From the NCBI GenBank assembly GCA_964463135.1, contig CAYXBA010000011.1, positions 62,001 through 126,000 on the forward strand: DNA of 64,000 bases, in the 5' to 3' direction. The translations under genes and the position numbers were made by a program. Source of the stretch: UBA6898 sp964463135. GTDB taxonomy: Bacteria > Nitrospirota > Thermodesulfovibrionia > Thermodesulfovibrionales > UBA6898. Shown one piece after another: positions 51,821 through 59,667 of this stretch (position 1 is its first letter; each line of letters begins with the position of its first letter). The notes beneath the pieces were generated by a model. The model did not search any database. It saw only the letters and a program-made list of their open reading frames with translations, and was not told the origin of the DNA.

Positions 51821-52704
51821 GCCCTCCTTGTGAGGAGATAGTCTGCGATCCCTCGCAGCGGCTCAGCCTCAGATCCAAAGCCCGAGAGCGCGTCCTTTGC
51901 GTCCGCAAGAAGGGTTTGGGCGATATCCTTTGACTTCTGTATCCCGTAAAAACGCGGGTAGGTCATCTTGTTTATCTTTTCATCAGAGCCGGCGGTCTTG
52001 CCCATCTCCTCGGTATCACCCTCTATGTCAAGTATATCATCGATCACCTGGAACGCAAGGCCGATGCTGGTTCCGTATGCTGTCAGGGCATCAAGCACCG
52101 GCTGGCTGCTCCCCGCAAGGAGCGGGCCGATACGGACAGATGCCCGAAGCAGTGCTCCGGTCTTGTGCGAATGAATGAACTGAAGCGTATCTGCATCAGG
52201 TTCTGCATTCTCGGAGAGCATATCCTGGACCTGTCCTGCAACCATACCGTCAAGTCCGGAGGCCAGGGCGATCTCCCTGAGCGCTGCCATCAGGTAAGCC
52301 ACAGGGACCTTTGACGACAGGGAAGGGTTCGAGAGGATACAGAAGGCCTCGGTAAGGAGCGCGTCTCCTGCAAGGATCGCGATTGCCTCGCCGTAGACCT
52401 TGTGGTTTGTGGGCTTGCCCCTGCGCAGGTCATCATTGTCCATGGCCGGAAGGTCATCATGGATCAGGGAATAGGTATGGATCAGTTCAAGGGCAGCTGC
52501 ATACGGAACTATGTCCCGGGGAGCTCCGCCGCAGGTCTCATACGCAGCGAGTGCGAGAATTGGCCGTACCCGCTTGCCGCCCGCAAAAAGGGAATAGAGC
52601 ATCGCCTCCTGCAGAACAGGGGGCTGATGCCGACTGCTGTAGTATTCGCGGAAGAATGCGTCAACCAGCGTCTGTTTATCTTTCAGGTAAGCTTTGATTT
52701 CCAT
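51817..52704 (-). CDS. ispA: Farnesyl/geranyl diphosphate synthase
   Basis: 295-residue short-chain polyprenyl diphosphate synthase. The first Asp-rich motif is HDDLPAMDNDDLRRG (about residues 84-98), the second is FQVIDDILDIEGD (about 224-236), and LEMIHTY-type helix (LELIHTYSLIHDD) precedes the first. Lys and Arg residues for pyrophosphate binding are present near the N-terminus (FAGGKRVRP). It is followed by dxs with ATGA overlap. An AT-rich 80-base stretch of near-repeats separates it from guaA. Confidence 0.92.
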   Translation of the reverse strand: MEIKAYLKDKQTLVDAFFREYYSSRHQPPVLQEAMLYSLFAGGKRVRPILALAAYETCGGAPRDIVPYAAALELIHTYSLIHDDLPAMDNDDLRRGKPTNHKVYGEAIAILAGDALLTEAFCILSNPSLSSKVPVAYLMAALREIALASGLDGMVAGQVQDMLSENAEPDADTLQFIHSHKTGALLRASVRIGPLLAGSSQPVLDALTAYGTSIGLAFQVIDDILDIEGDTEEMGKTAGSDEKINKMTYPRFYGIQKSKDIAQTLLADAKDALSGFGSEAEPLRGIADYLLTRRA

Positions 52705-52783
52705 AGTAATCCGTAATTCGTGATCCGTAATTTGTGATTCGAAAAAATACTGTTTACGAATTACGCATTACTAATCACGGTCT
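52705..52783. repeat. AT-rich near-repeat stretch between guaA and ispA
   Basis: Contains several approximate copies of CGTAATTYGTGATYCG in direct and inverted orientation (for example AATTCGTGATCCG and AATTTGTGATTCG, then inverted CGAATTACGCATTAC). A related motif (AATCACGAATAACGAATCAC) occurs upstream of folD near 24055-24074. Looks like dispersed intergenic repeats. Confidence 0.5.
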
Positions 52784-54322
52784 TTACTCCCACTCTATCG
52801 TGCCCGGTGGTTTTGAGGTGACGTCAAGAACTACCCGGTTGACGCCCTTCACTTCATTGATGATGCGGTTCGAGATCCTTCCCATCACGTCATAGGGGAT
52901 CTTGGCCCAGTCTGCGGTCATGCCGTCCACACTGGTGACTGCCCGCACCGCGACCACGTTGTCATAGGTGCGCTCATCTCCCATGACCCCGACGCTCTTT
53001 ATCGGCAGTATCACGGCAAAGGCCTGCCATATCTCGCGGTACAGGCCTGCGGCCTTGATCTCATCGAGCACGATTGCATCAGCCTCCCGCAGTATATGCA
53101 GTTTCTCTGCGGTAATATCGCCGATGCAGCGTATTGCCAGCCCCGGACCGGGGAAAGGGTGGCGCCAGCAGATCTCCTCAGGCAGGCCGAGTTCTTCGCC
53201 GAGCAGGCGGGCCTCATCCTTGAAGAGTTCCCTGAGGGGTTCAACGAGCTTCAGCTTCATCACTTCGGGCAGGCCGCCGACATTATGGTGGCTCTTGATC
53301 ACTGCAGAGGGTCCCTTGAAGGATACGCTCTCGATCACATCCGGATAGAGCGTGCCCTGCGCAAGAAATTCTGCATCCGCTATCTTCTTTGCCTCTTCTT
53401 CGAAGAGGGCGATGAACTCGTTGCCGATGATCTTTCTCTTCTTCTCCGGATCGGTAATACCGCTCAGTTTTTCGAGGAACCGCGACCGTGCATCGATATA
53501 GATGAGCCTGATATGGAAGTGACCCTCAAAGGTCTTTTTCACTTTTTCAGCCTCTCCCTTGCGGAGAAGACCATTATCAACAAAGATGCAGGTGAGGCTG
53601 TCGCCGACCGCCTTGTGAAGCAGGAGCGCAACGACCGATGAGTCCACACCGCCGCTCAATGCACAGACGATCTTCTTGCCCTCAGTCCTTTTCCGTATGT
53701 CTGCCACGGACCATTCGATAAAGGATGCCATCTCCCATGTTGGTCTGCAGCCGCAGATCGTATGTACGAAGTTCTGGAGTATGCGCGTTCCTTCCTCGGT
53801 ATGGACCACCTCGGGGTGGAACTGTACCGCATAAAAATGCCTGTTGACGTCTGCCATGGCTGCAACGGGTGAATTGGCCGTATGACCGATGACCGAGAAA
53901 CCTTCAGGCAGCTGCTCTATCTTGTCGCCATGGCTCATCCAGACCTTGGACTGCTGCGAGATCCCCCAGAGGAAGTCCTTATCGCTGTCGATCGCCAGTT
54001 CAGCATGGCCGTATTCCCTCTTTGTTGAGCGGGCGACCTTTCCGCCGAGATAATGCGCCATCACCTGCATGCCGTAGCAGATGCCGAGGACAGGAATGCC
54101 GAGCCTGAACACTTCCAGGTCAGGAGCAGGAGCGCCCTCATCATACACGCTCGAAGGTCCGCCTGACAGGATAATACCCTTGGGGTTAAAGGCCCTGATC
54201 TTTTCCATGGGGGTGTTGAACGGGAATATCTCGGAATACACCTTGCCGTCGCGGATCCTGCGCGCAATGAGCTGAGTATACTGTGAGCCGAAATCAAGGA
54301 CTAATATCTTTTCTTCATGCAT
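52784..54322 (-). CDS. guaA: GMP synthase (glutamine-hydrolysing)
   Basis: 512-residue enzyme converting XMP to GMP. The glutamine amidotransferase domain (about 1-195) has the catalytic triad Cys in LGICYGMQVMAHYLGG and His/Glu in QFHPEVVHTEEG. The ATP pyrophosphatase domain has P-loop ALSGGVDSSVVA (about 222-233). The C-terminal dimerisation domain ends with the conserved DVTSKPPGTIEWE. It follows guaB after 37 bases, the usual gene pair. Confidence 0.96.
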   Translation of the reverse strand: MHEEKILVLDFGSQYTQLIARRIRDGKVYSEIFPFNTPMEKIRAFNPKGIILSGGPSSVYDEGAPAPDLEVFRLGIPVLGICYGMQVMAHYLGGKVARSTKREYGHAELAIDSDKDFLWGISQQSKVWMSHGDKIEQLPEGFSVIGHTANSPVAAMADVNRHFYAVQFHPEVVHTEEGTRILQNFVHTICGCRPTWEMASFIEWSVADIRKRTEGKKIVCALSGGVDSSVVALLLHKAVGDSLTCIFVDNGLLRKGEAEKVKKTFEGHFHIRLIYIDARSRFLEKLSGITDPEKKRKIIGNEFIALFEEEAKKIADAEFLAQGTLYPDVIESVSFKGPSAVIKSHHNVGGLPEVMKLKLVEPLRELFKDEARLLGEELGLPEEICWRHPFPGPGLAIRCIGDITAEKLHILREADAIVLDEIKAAGLYREIWQAFAVILPIKSVGVMGDERTYDNVVAVRAVTSVDGMTADWAKIPYDVMGRISNRIINEVKGVNRVVLDVTSKPPGTIEWE

Positions 54323-54359
54323 GGCTGTTCATCTGTCTCCCTGCGGCGATGGTGAGGAT

Positions 54360-55817
54360 TTACCACTCCGGCCGATAATTGGGAGCCTCCTTGGTAATTA
54401 TGACGTCATGCACGTGGCTTTCCCTGAGTCCTGCATTGGTGATCTGGACAAAGCGGGCCTTCCTGCGGAAATCGGCAAGATTCTTCGCGCCGCAGTACCC
54501 CATGCCGGAACGAAGGCCGCCCAGAAGCTGATGAGCGGTCTGGGCCAGGGTCCCCTTATGAGGCACTCTGCCTTCAACGCCTTCAGGAACAAGTTTCTGC
54601 GCCTCGACACCTTCCTGCTGGTACCGGTCTTTCGCACCCTGGGTCATTGCACCGATCGAACCCATGCCGCGGTACACCTTGTAGCTTCTGCCCTGAAAGA
54701 GGACGATCTCACCAGGCGATTCGTCAGTTCCGGCGAACAGGCTGCCGATCATGACCGAACTCGCTCCTGCTGCCAGCGCCTTTGCAATGTCGCCTGAATA
54801 TTTAATGCCGCCGTCGGCGATGATCGGGATCTTGTGTCTGTTTGCCACCGCGTAGCAGTCCATGATGGCAGTAAGCTGCGGAACACCGGCACCTGCCACG
54901 ATACGGGTGGTGCAGATCGAGCCCGGGCCGATACCGATCTTTACCGCATCTGCACCTGCCTTGATAAGGTCCAGCGTGCCTTCTGCGGTAGCAACATTGC
55001 CGGCAATGACCTCGATGTCATATTTTTTCTTGATCGCCTTCAGCGTGGTCATGACCGCACTGGAATGGCCATGAGCCGTATCTATGACGAGAACGTCAAC
55101 GCCTGCAGCGACCAGTAACTCAGCCCGTTTCATGGTGTCCTGGCCTGTGCCTATGGCCGCACCGACCATAAGCCTGCCCATTTTGTCCTTGCAGGAATTC
55201 GGATATTTCTTTCTCTTCTCGATGTCCTTGATCGTGATGAGACCCTTAAGTTTATAGTCCTTGTCCACGATCGGCAATTTTTCGATCTTATACTTGTTGA
55301 GAAGGTTCTTTGCCTCATCGAGGGTCGTGCCAACCCCTGCCGTGACGAGCCTGTCTCTGGTCATGATCTCAGATACCTTCTTGCTGAAATGTTTCTCGAA
55401 TCTGAGGTCCCTGTTCGTGAGAATGCCGACCAGTTTGCCGTTCACGGTAACGGGTACGCCTGATATCTTGTACCGCTCCATCAGGCCTGTGGCCTCGGAA
55501 ACCGGTGAGTCCGGAGAGACCGTGATGGGGTCAATGATCATGCCGCTTTCAGACTTTTTCACCTTATCGATCTCAAAGGCCTGCCGGTCAGGAGCCATGG
55601 CCCTGTGCACTATGCCGATACCGCCCTCACGGGCAATAGCGATAGCCATGGATGCTTCGGTTACCGTGTCCATTGCAGAGGTGAGAAGGGGGACATTCAG
55701 CCTGATCTTCCGGGTCAGGTGGGTATGAATATTTACGTCCCTGGGCATTACTTCCGACTTGGCAGGAAGCAACAGGACATCGTCAAAGGTTAATCCGGAT
55801 TTGATCTTGTCAGCCAT
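54360..55817 (-). CDS. guaB: IMP dehydrogenase
   Basis: 485-residue enzyme oxidising IMP to XMP with NAD+, the first committed step to GMP. LTFDDVLLLPAKSEV marks the N-terminus. Two CBS domains are inserted at about residues 95-210 (ITVSPDSPVSEATGLMERYKISGVPV...). The active-site loop is KIGIGPGSICTTRIVAGAGVPQ with catalytic Cys, and YRGMGSIGAM follows. Length and motifs are complete. It heads the guaB-guaA-ispA-dxs-tlyA run on the minus strand. Confidence 0.96.
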   Translation of the reverse strand: MADKIKSGLTFDDVLLLPAKSEVMPRDVNIHTHLTRKIRLNVPLLTSAMDTVTEASMAIAIAREGGIGIVHRAMAPDRQAFEIDKVKKSESGMIIDPITVSPDSPVSEATGLMERYKISGVPVTVNGKLVGILTNRDLRFEKHFSKKVSEIMTRDRLVTAGVGTTLDEAKNLLNKYKIEKLPIVDKDYKLKGLITIKDIEKRKKYPNSCKDKMGRLMVGAAIGTGQDTMKRAELLVAAGVDVLVIDTAHGHSSAVMTTLKAIKKKYDIEVIAGNVATAEGTLDLIKAGADAVKIGIGPGSICTTRIVAGAGVPQLTAIMDCYAVANRHKIPIIADGGIKYSGDIAKALAAGASSVMIGSLFAGTDESPGEIVLFQGRSYKVYRGMGSIGAMTQGAKDRYQQEGVEAQKLVPEGVEGRVPHKGTLAQTAHQLLGGLRSGMGYCGAKNLADFRRKARFVQITNAGLRESHVHDVIITKEAPNYRPEW

Positions 55818-55974
55818 GCATTTCTCCTGGAAGTTTTCAGAAATATTACCATGTTAGGAAGCGATAAAGCAAACCGCCTCCTTTCTGCTTGACAGGGAGG
55901 ATGACCCCTGAGATATACTTCCGAGACCCCATACCAGGGGCGGGAAAAAGGGGATATGCGAGCGGATATCTGTT

Positions 55975-56004
55975 TTGCTGAAATTCCCCCTGTTTTGCTA
56001 TAAT
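55975..56004 (+). promoter_or_regulatory. Candidate promoter for the c7 cytochrome gene
   Basis: TTGCTG (55975-55980), 18-base spacer, perfect TATAAT (55999-56004). A second TATAAT lies at 56022-56027. The motif TGTTTTGCT is repeated at 55971 and 55991. These lie 60-90 bases before the cytochrome start. Confidence 0.4.
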
Positions 56005-56085
56005 GCGCTCGGTATTTTTTGTATAATGTTCGTGCTCCTTGATTATTCAGGGAATAAAATTTACAGAAAGAAAGGGGGTGAAGAT

Positions 56086-56400
56086 ATGAAGAAGACAGTA
56101 TTATTTGTTGTTCTGCTCGTTATCGTGGCATTTGTGGGCAGCGCGCTTGCAGTTCCTCCGGGAAAGAACGTTGAGTTCGCAGGCGGCAGCGCAGGCAAGG
56201 TCGTGTTTGATGGCAAGACTCATGCAGACAAGGGTCTCAAGTGCAATGACTGCCACACCAAGATCTTCCCGATGAAGAAGGGTGGAACGTTCACGATGGC
56301 TGACATGAACGCAGGCAAGAATTGCGGCGAGTGCCATAACGGCACCAAGGCATTCAAGACCAGCGACGCAGCTAACTGCGGAAAGTGCCACAAGAAATAA
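56086..56400 (+). CDS. Periplasmic triheme c7-type cytochrome
   Basis: 104-residue exported cytochrome. The signal peptide covers residues 1-22 (cleavage after ALA). Three CxxCH motifs are present: CNDCH (53-57), CGECH (80-84) and CGKCH (98-102), with further His such as H46 (KTHADKG) and Lys-rich surroundings, matching the c7 triheme family of Geobacter-type PpcA proteins and relatives. It would carry electrons in the periplasm. ATG 56086 follows GGGGG at seven bases; the longer upstream frame is not used. A strong terminator follows, so it is monocistronic. Confidence 0.9.
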   Translation: MKKTVLFVVLLVIVAFVGSALAVPPGKNVEFAGGSAGKVVFDGKTHADKGLKCNDCHTKIFPMKKGGTFTMADMNAGKNCGECHNGTKAFKTSDAANCGKCHKK

Positions 56401-56414
56401 GCTGATTTGCAAAA

Positions 56415-56450
56415 ACAAAAAAAGCCCCCTGTTTTCAGGGGGCTTTTTTT
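56415..56450 (+). terminator. Strong bidirectional rho-independent terminator
   Basis: AAAGCCCCCTG / CAGGGGGCTTT form an 11-bp perfect stem around TTTT, preceded by A-rich and followed by T-rich runs. It ends the cytochrome gene, and on the opposite strand it would end ilvE. Confidence 0.9.
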
Positions 56451-56546
56451 GTTAGCCGCGTAAAGCAGTTTAGGTGAATAGTCTGTAGGTTCTGGTGGAA
56501 GTCTAAAAGGCTACAGGCTAAACAACCTGAGCAGCTGCTGATTTTT

Positions 56547-57461
56547 TTAAATGCGGGTGAGCCAGGAAGCGTATTTCCTGTTCTTGCCTTTTACGACATC
56601 GAAGAATATGGTCTGCAGTTTCTTTGTTATCTTTCCCCGGCTGCCAATGCCGATCTTCCTGTTGTCGATCTCCCTGATCGGCGTCACTTCAGCAGCAGTG
56701 CCGGTAAAGAACGCCTCATCAGAAATATATATCTCATCCCGGGTGAAGCGCTCTTCGATCACCGGGATCTTATTGTCCCGGGCGATCCTGATGATGCTGT
56801 CCCGCGTGATGCCTTCGAGGATAGTGGTAAGGGGCGTGGTCTTGATCTGTCCGTTGCGGACGATAAAGATATTTTCGCCGCTTCCTTCAGAGACGTACCC
56901 TTCAGGGTCAAGGAGCAGTGCCTCGTCGAACCCGCCGGCAATCGCCTCTTTCTTTGCGATCTGGGAATTTACGTAAGAGCCGCATACCTTTGCCCGCGAC
57001 ATGGAGGAGTTCACGTGATGGCGCGTGAAGGACGAGACCTGGATCCTGATGCCCCTGTCGATGCCTTCATCACCGAGGTATGCGCCCCACGGCCAGGCCG
57101 CTATGGCAACGCAGATAGGATTTCCCTTGGGATAGAGCCCCATGGCCCCGTATCCTATGTACACGAGCGGCCTGATGTAGCATTCCCGCAATTTATTGAC
57201 CGTGACCGTCTTGATGATCGCATCCCTGATCTCTTTTTTTGTATAGGGTATCTCGATATTGTAGATATGGGCGGATGCGAAGAGACGGTCCACATGCTCG
57301 TCCAGTCTGAAGATGGCAGAGCCTTTTTCTGTCCTGTAGCAGCGGATGCCTTCGAACATGCCGAGGCCGTAATGGAGCGTGTGCGTGAGGACATGGACCT
57401 GTGCCTTGTCCCAGTCAACAAATTTTCCATCCATCCAGATCTTGTCGGATTTTTTCAGCAT
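56547..57461 (-). CDS. ilvE: Branched-chain amino acid aminotransferase
   Basis: 304-residue fold-type IV aminotransferase for leucine, isoleucine and valine. HTLHYGLGMFEGIRCY is at about residues 26-41, RLDEHVDRL follows, the PLP lysine is in SRAKVCGSYVNSQIAKKEA (about residue 160), and EGSGENIFIVRNG and LEGITRDSII complete the family pattern. Length is typical. The argS gene lies about 60 bases upstream on the same strand, so the two may be cotranscribed. Confidence 0.93.
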   Translation of the reverse strand: MLKKSDKIWMDGKFVDWDKAQVHVLTHTLHYGLGMFEGIRCYRTEKGSAIFRLDEHVDRLFASAHIYNIEIPYTKKEIRDAIIKTVTVNKLRECYIRPLVYIGYGAMGLYPKGNPICVAIAAWPWGAYLGDEGIDRGIRIQVSSFTRHHVNSSMSRAKVCGSYVNSQIAKKEAIAGGFDEALLLDPEGYVSEGSGENIFIVRNGQIKTTPLTTILEGITRDSIIRIARDNKIPVIEERFTRDEIYISDEAFFTGTAAEVTPIREIDNRKIGIGSRGKITKKLQTIFFDVVKGKNRKYASWLTRI

Positions 57462-57521
57462 CGTGGAATATTAAAACAGGATATCCAGCGCTCTGTCAAC
57501 TTGCGCAGATATCGCCCCTTC

Positions 57522-59159
57522 TTACATCTTTTCCGGGGCGGTGACGCCGAGGATGGTGAGAGCATCGCCTATGACGATCCTGATGCCGCTGCAGAGGGCA
57601 AGACGGGCCGCGGTCAGAGCGGGGTCATCGCCGACAACCCGGTGGTTATGGTAATAGGTATGGAACAGGCCTGCCAGTTCCTGGAGATAGAACGTTATCC
57701 GGTGCGGCTCAAATGCGCGCGCTGCACCTTCGAGGACCATGGGGTAGGTCAGGAGTTTCCTGATAAGACCGATCTCTGCCGGTTCGGTGAGCAGGGACAG
57801 GTCTGCATTGTCCGCGCTGATGTCCTTTTCCGCGGCATTGGCAATGATACTGTTGATCCTGGCATTGGCATACTGGACATAAAAGACCGGATTTTCCGCA
57901 GTGGTTGCGGTCACGACATCAAGGTCGAAATCCAGGTGGCTGTCCGCCTTTCTCGTCAGGAAGATGAACTTGGTCGTGTCCGGTCCGACAAGGTCCAGGA
58001 TGTCGCTCAGCGTGACAAAGGTGCCTGCCCGTTTCGACATCTGGAAGGGTTCTCCGTGCTTCAGCAGGTTCACCATCTGTACGAGGATCACCTTGAAGCG
58101 GCTCACATCGTATCCAAAAGCCTGCATTACGGACTCGATCCTTGGGATATACCCGTGATGGTCAGCACCCCATACATCTATGATGATGTCAAAATTCCGA
58201 TCGAGCTTGTGCTTGTGGTACGCAATGTCAGACGCAAAATAGGTGTGCTGTCCATCGCTCTTTATCACGACCCGGTCCTTGTCATCGCGGAAATCCGTGG
58301 ACCGGAACCAGAGCGCATGGCCGCTTTCATACAGGAAGCCCTTCTGCTGAAGATACTCGATCGACTGCTGCACCTCACCCTTTTCGAAGATCTCCTTTTC
58401 GCTGATCCAGGTATCAAAATCCCTGATGCCGAAACGGCTGAGGTCCCGTCTGATCAGCTCAAGCATACGTTTATAGGTCCATTGGGTTATCGCATCCCCG
58501 CAGGTCTCAAAGTCCTTGCCTTTGTAGGCCTCGCCCCTCTCTGTCTGGAGTGCAGCAGCCTCATCATCTATGTACTGACCCCGGTACCCGTCCTCAGGGA
58601 AGGGAACGTCCAGGCCCAAAAGCTGCTGATACTTGGCATGCACGGACTGGCCGAGGAGCTTCACCTGCCTGCCTGCATCATTGATATAATACTCGCGGTC
58701 TACGCGATAGCCGGATTCCTCGAGCAGATTGCAGAGCGCATTGCCGACTGCTGCTCCCCTGGCATGGCCGATATGCAGCGGCCCGGTCGGATTGGCACTC
58801 ACATATTCGATCAGCACGCTGCGGCCCTGTCCCACATCTTCACGCAGAAAAGATTTCTCTGCCCTGAGCAGCTGCCTGAAGCGCGCAGCGCGGTACTCGC
58901 GCGTAAAGGTGAAGTTGATGAACCCGGGGCCTGCGATCTCGATCTTCTCAAATTGGGACCGGTCAGTGATAGCGCTGACGATATCTTCCGCTATTTTTTT
59001 TGGTGCTTTTTTCAATACCCGGCTGAGTCCCATGGCAAGCGGCGTCGAAAGATCGCCGAAGGATTCTTCCCGCGGCGTCTCTATCTCGATGGCCGGCAGG
59101 GGTGCAACACCGAGCGTCTCAAGTGCTCTGGCTAACACGGCAATAAGGTCTTTTTTCAT
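57522..59159 (-). CDS. argS: Arginyl-tRNA synthetase
   Basis: 545-residue class I aminoacyl-tRNA synthetase. An N-terminal Add-1 domain (about 1-110) is followed by the HIGH motif in NPTGPLHIGHARGAAVGNAL and by FQMSKRAGTFVTL in the KMSKS place. The C-terminal DALR anticodon-binding domain starts around 430, with YVQYANARINSI. ATG 59159 (MKKDLIAVLARALETLG) is the natural start; the open frame continues to 59249 without signals. No ribosome site is obvious. Length is normal. Confidence 0.94.
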   Translation of the reverse strand: MKKDLIAVLARALETLGVAPLPAIEIETPREESFGDLSTPLAMGLSRVLKKAPKKIAEDIVSAITDRSQFEKIEIAGPGFINFTFTREYRAARFRQLLRAEKSFLREDVGQGRSVLIEYVSANPTGPLHIGHARGAAVGNALCNLLEESGYRVDREYYINDAGRQVKLLGQSVHAKYQQLLGLDVPFPEDGYRGQYIDDEAAALQTERGEAYKGKDFETCGDAITQWTYKRMLELIRRDLSRFGIRDFDTWISEKEIFEKGEVQQSIEYLQQKGFLYESGHALWFRSTDFRDDKDRVVIKSDGQHTYFASDIAYHKHKLDRNFDIIIDVWGADHHGYIPRIESVMQAFGYDVSRFKVILVQMVNLLKHGEPFQMSKRAGTFVTLSDILDLVGPDTTKFIFLTRKADSHLDFDLDVVTATTAENPVFYVQYANARINSIIANAAEKDISADNADLSLLTEPAEIGLIRKLLTYPMVLEGAARAFEPHRITFYLQELAGLFHTYYHNHRVVGDDPALTAARLALCSGIRIVIGDALTILGVTAPEKM

Positions 59160-59297
59160 AGGGTTACAGTCTAAATGCCGTTTCTTATGAAAGTCAACCG
59201 GACTGCCTGTCAAGGTGCGTTCAGGCAGTGCTGCTGCCGATAAGGACATGTAGATGAATGAAACGACCCGATGTTGTGTATACTATCGTATAGCTTT

Positions 59298-59326
59298 TTG
59301 GCGTTCTCTCCCATATTTGATACAAT
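59298..59326 (+). promoter_or_regulatory. Candidate promoter for the 59347 gene and RNase G
   Basis: TTGGCG (59298-59303), 17-base spacer, TACAAT (59321-59326), about 20 bases before the start of the 59347 gene. Confidence 0.5.
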
Positions 59327-59346
59327 GGCAATGAGGGACCGCGATC

Positions 59347-59667
59347 ATGGAGCAGTTACAGGAGCTCATACGAAAATATGGTCTTGAAGAAGACCCTGAG
59401 CATGTTATAATCCCGTTGGTTTCACGGGACAACAGGCCGAAGCGCTGTTTTCTCCTGAAACGCCGTTTTTTGAGGATCGTGTTTCATGATACCCATTTTC
59501 ATGACTATCCTCTTGAAGAGATCATTGAGGCGACTGTTCAATATCCTGACATGCCGCTGAGAGAGTCAATACTGCTGGTTCACCGGGACCCTGAAGGGGA
59601 TGCGGAAGAGCCGGGCAGGAAGAATACTGAAATACGAGGTGAAGGTGAAAAAGAAGATACTGATTAA
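59347..59667 (+). CDS. Small protein of unknown function, coupled to RNase G
   Basis: 106-residue soluble protein, not assigned. Basic core (RPKRCFLLKRRFLRIVFHD) with several His (HDTHFHDYPLEE), and a strongly charged Glu-rich C-terminus. GAGGGA lies eight bases upstream of ATG 59347. Its last 23 bases overlap the beginning of the RNase G gene in another frame, so the two are coupled. The pairing suggests a function near RNA processing but this is inference. Confidence 0.65.
   Translation: MEQLQELIRKYGLEEDPEHVIIPLVSRDNRPKRCFLLKRRFLRIVFHDTHFHDYPLEEIIEATVQYPDMPLRESILLVHRDPEGDAEEPGRKNTEIRGEGEKEDTD

Noticed and set aside
55890..56085. Possible c-di-GMP riboswitch before the cytochrome
   Set aside because: The conserved GEMM blocks were not found in the leader.
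57015..59135. A 706-residue open frame on the plus strand
   Set aside because: It runs antisense to ilvE and argS, both with full family motifs. The translation has no recognisable domain and reflects codon bias of the true genes.
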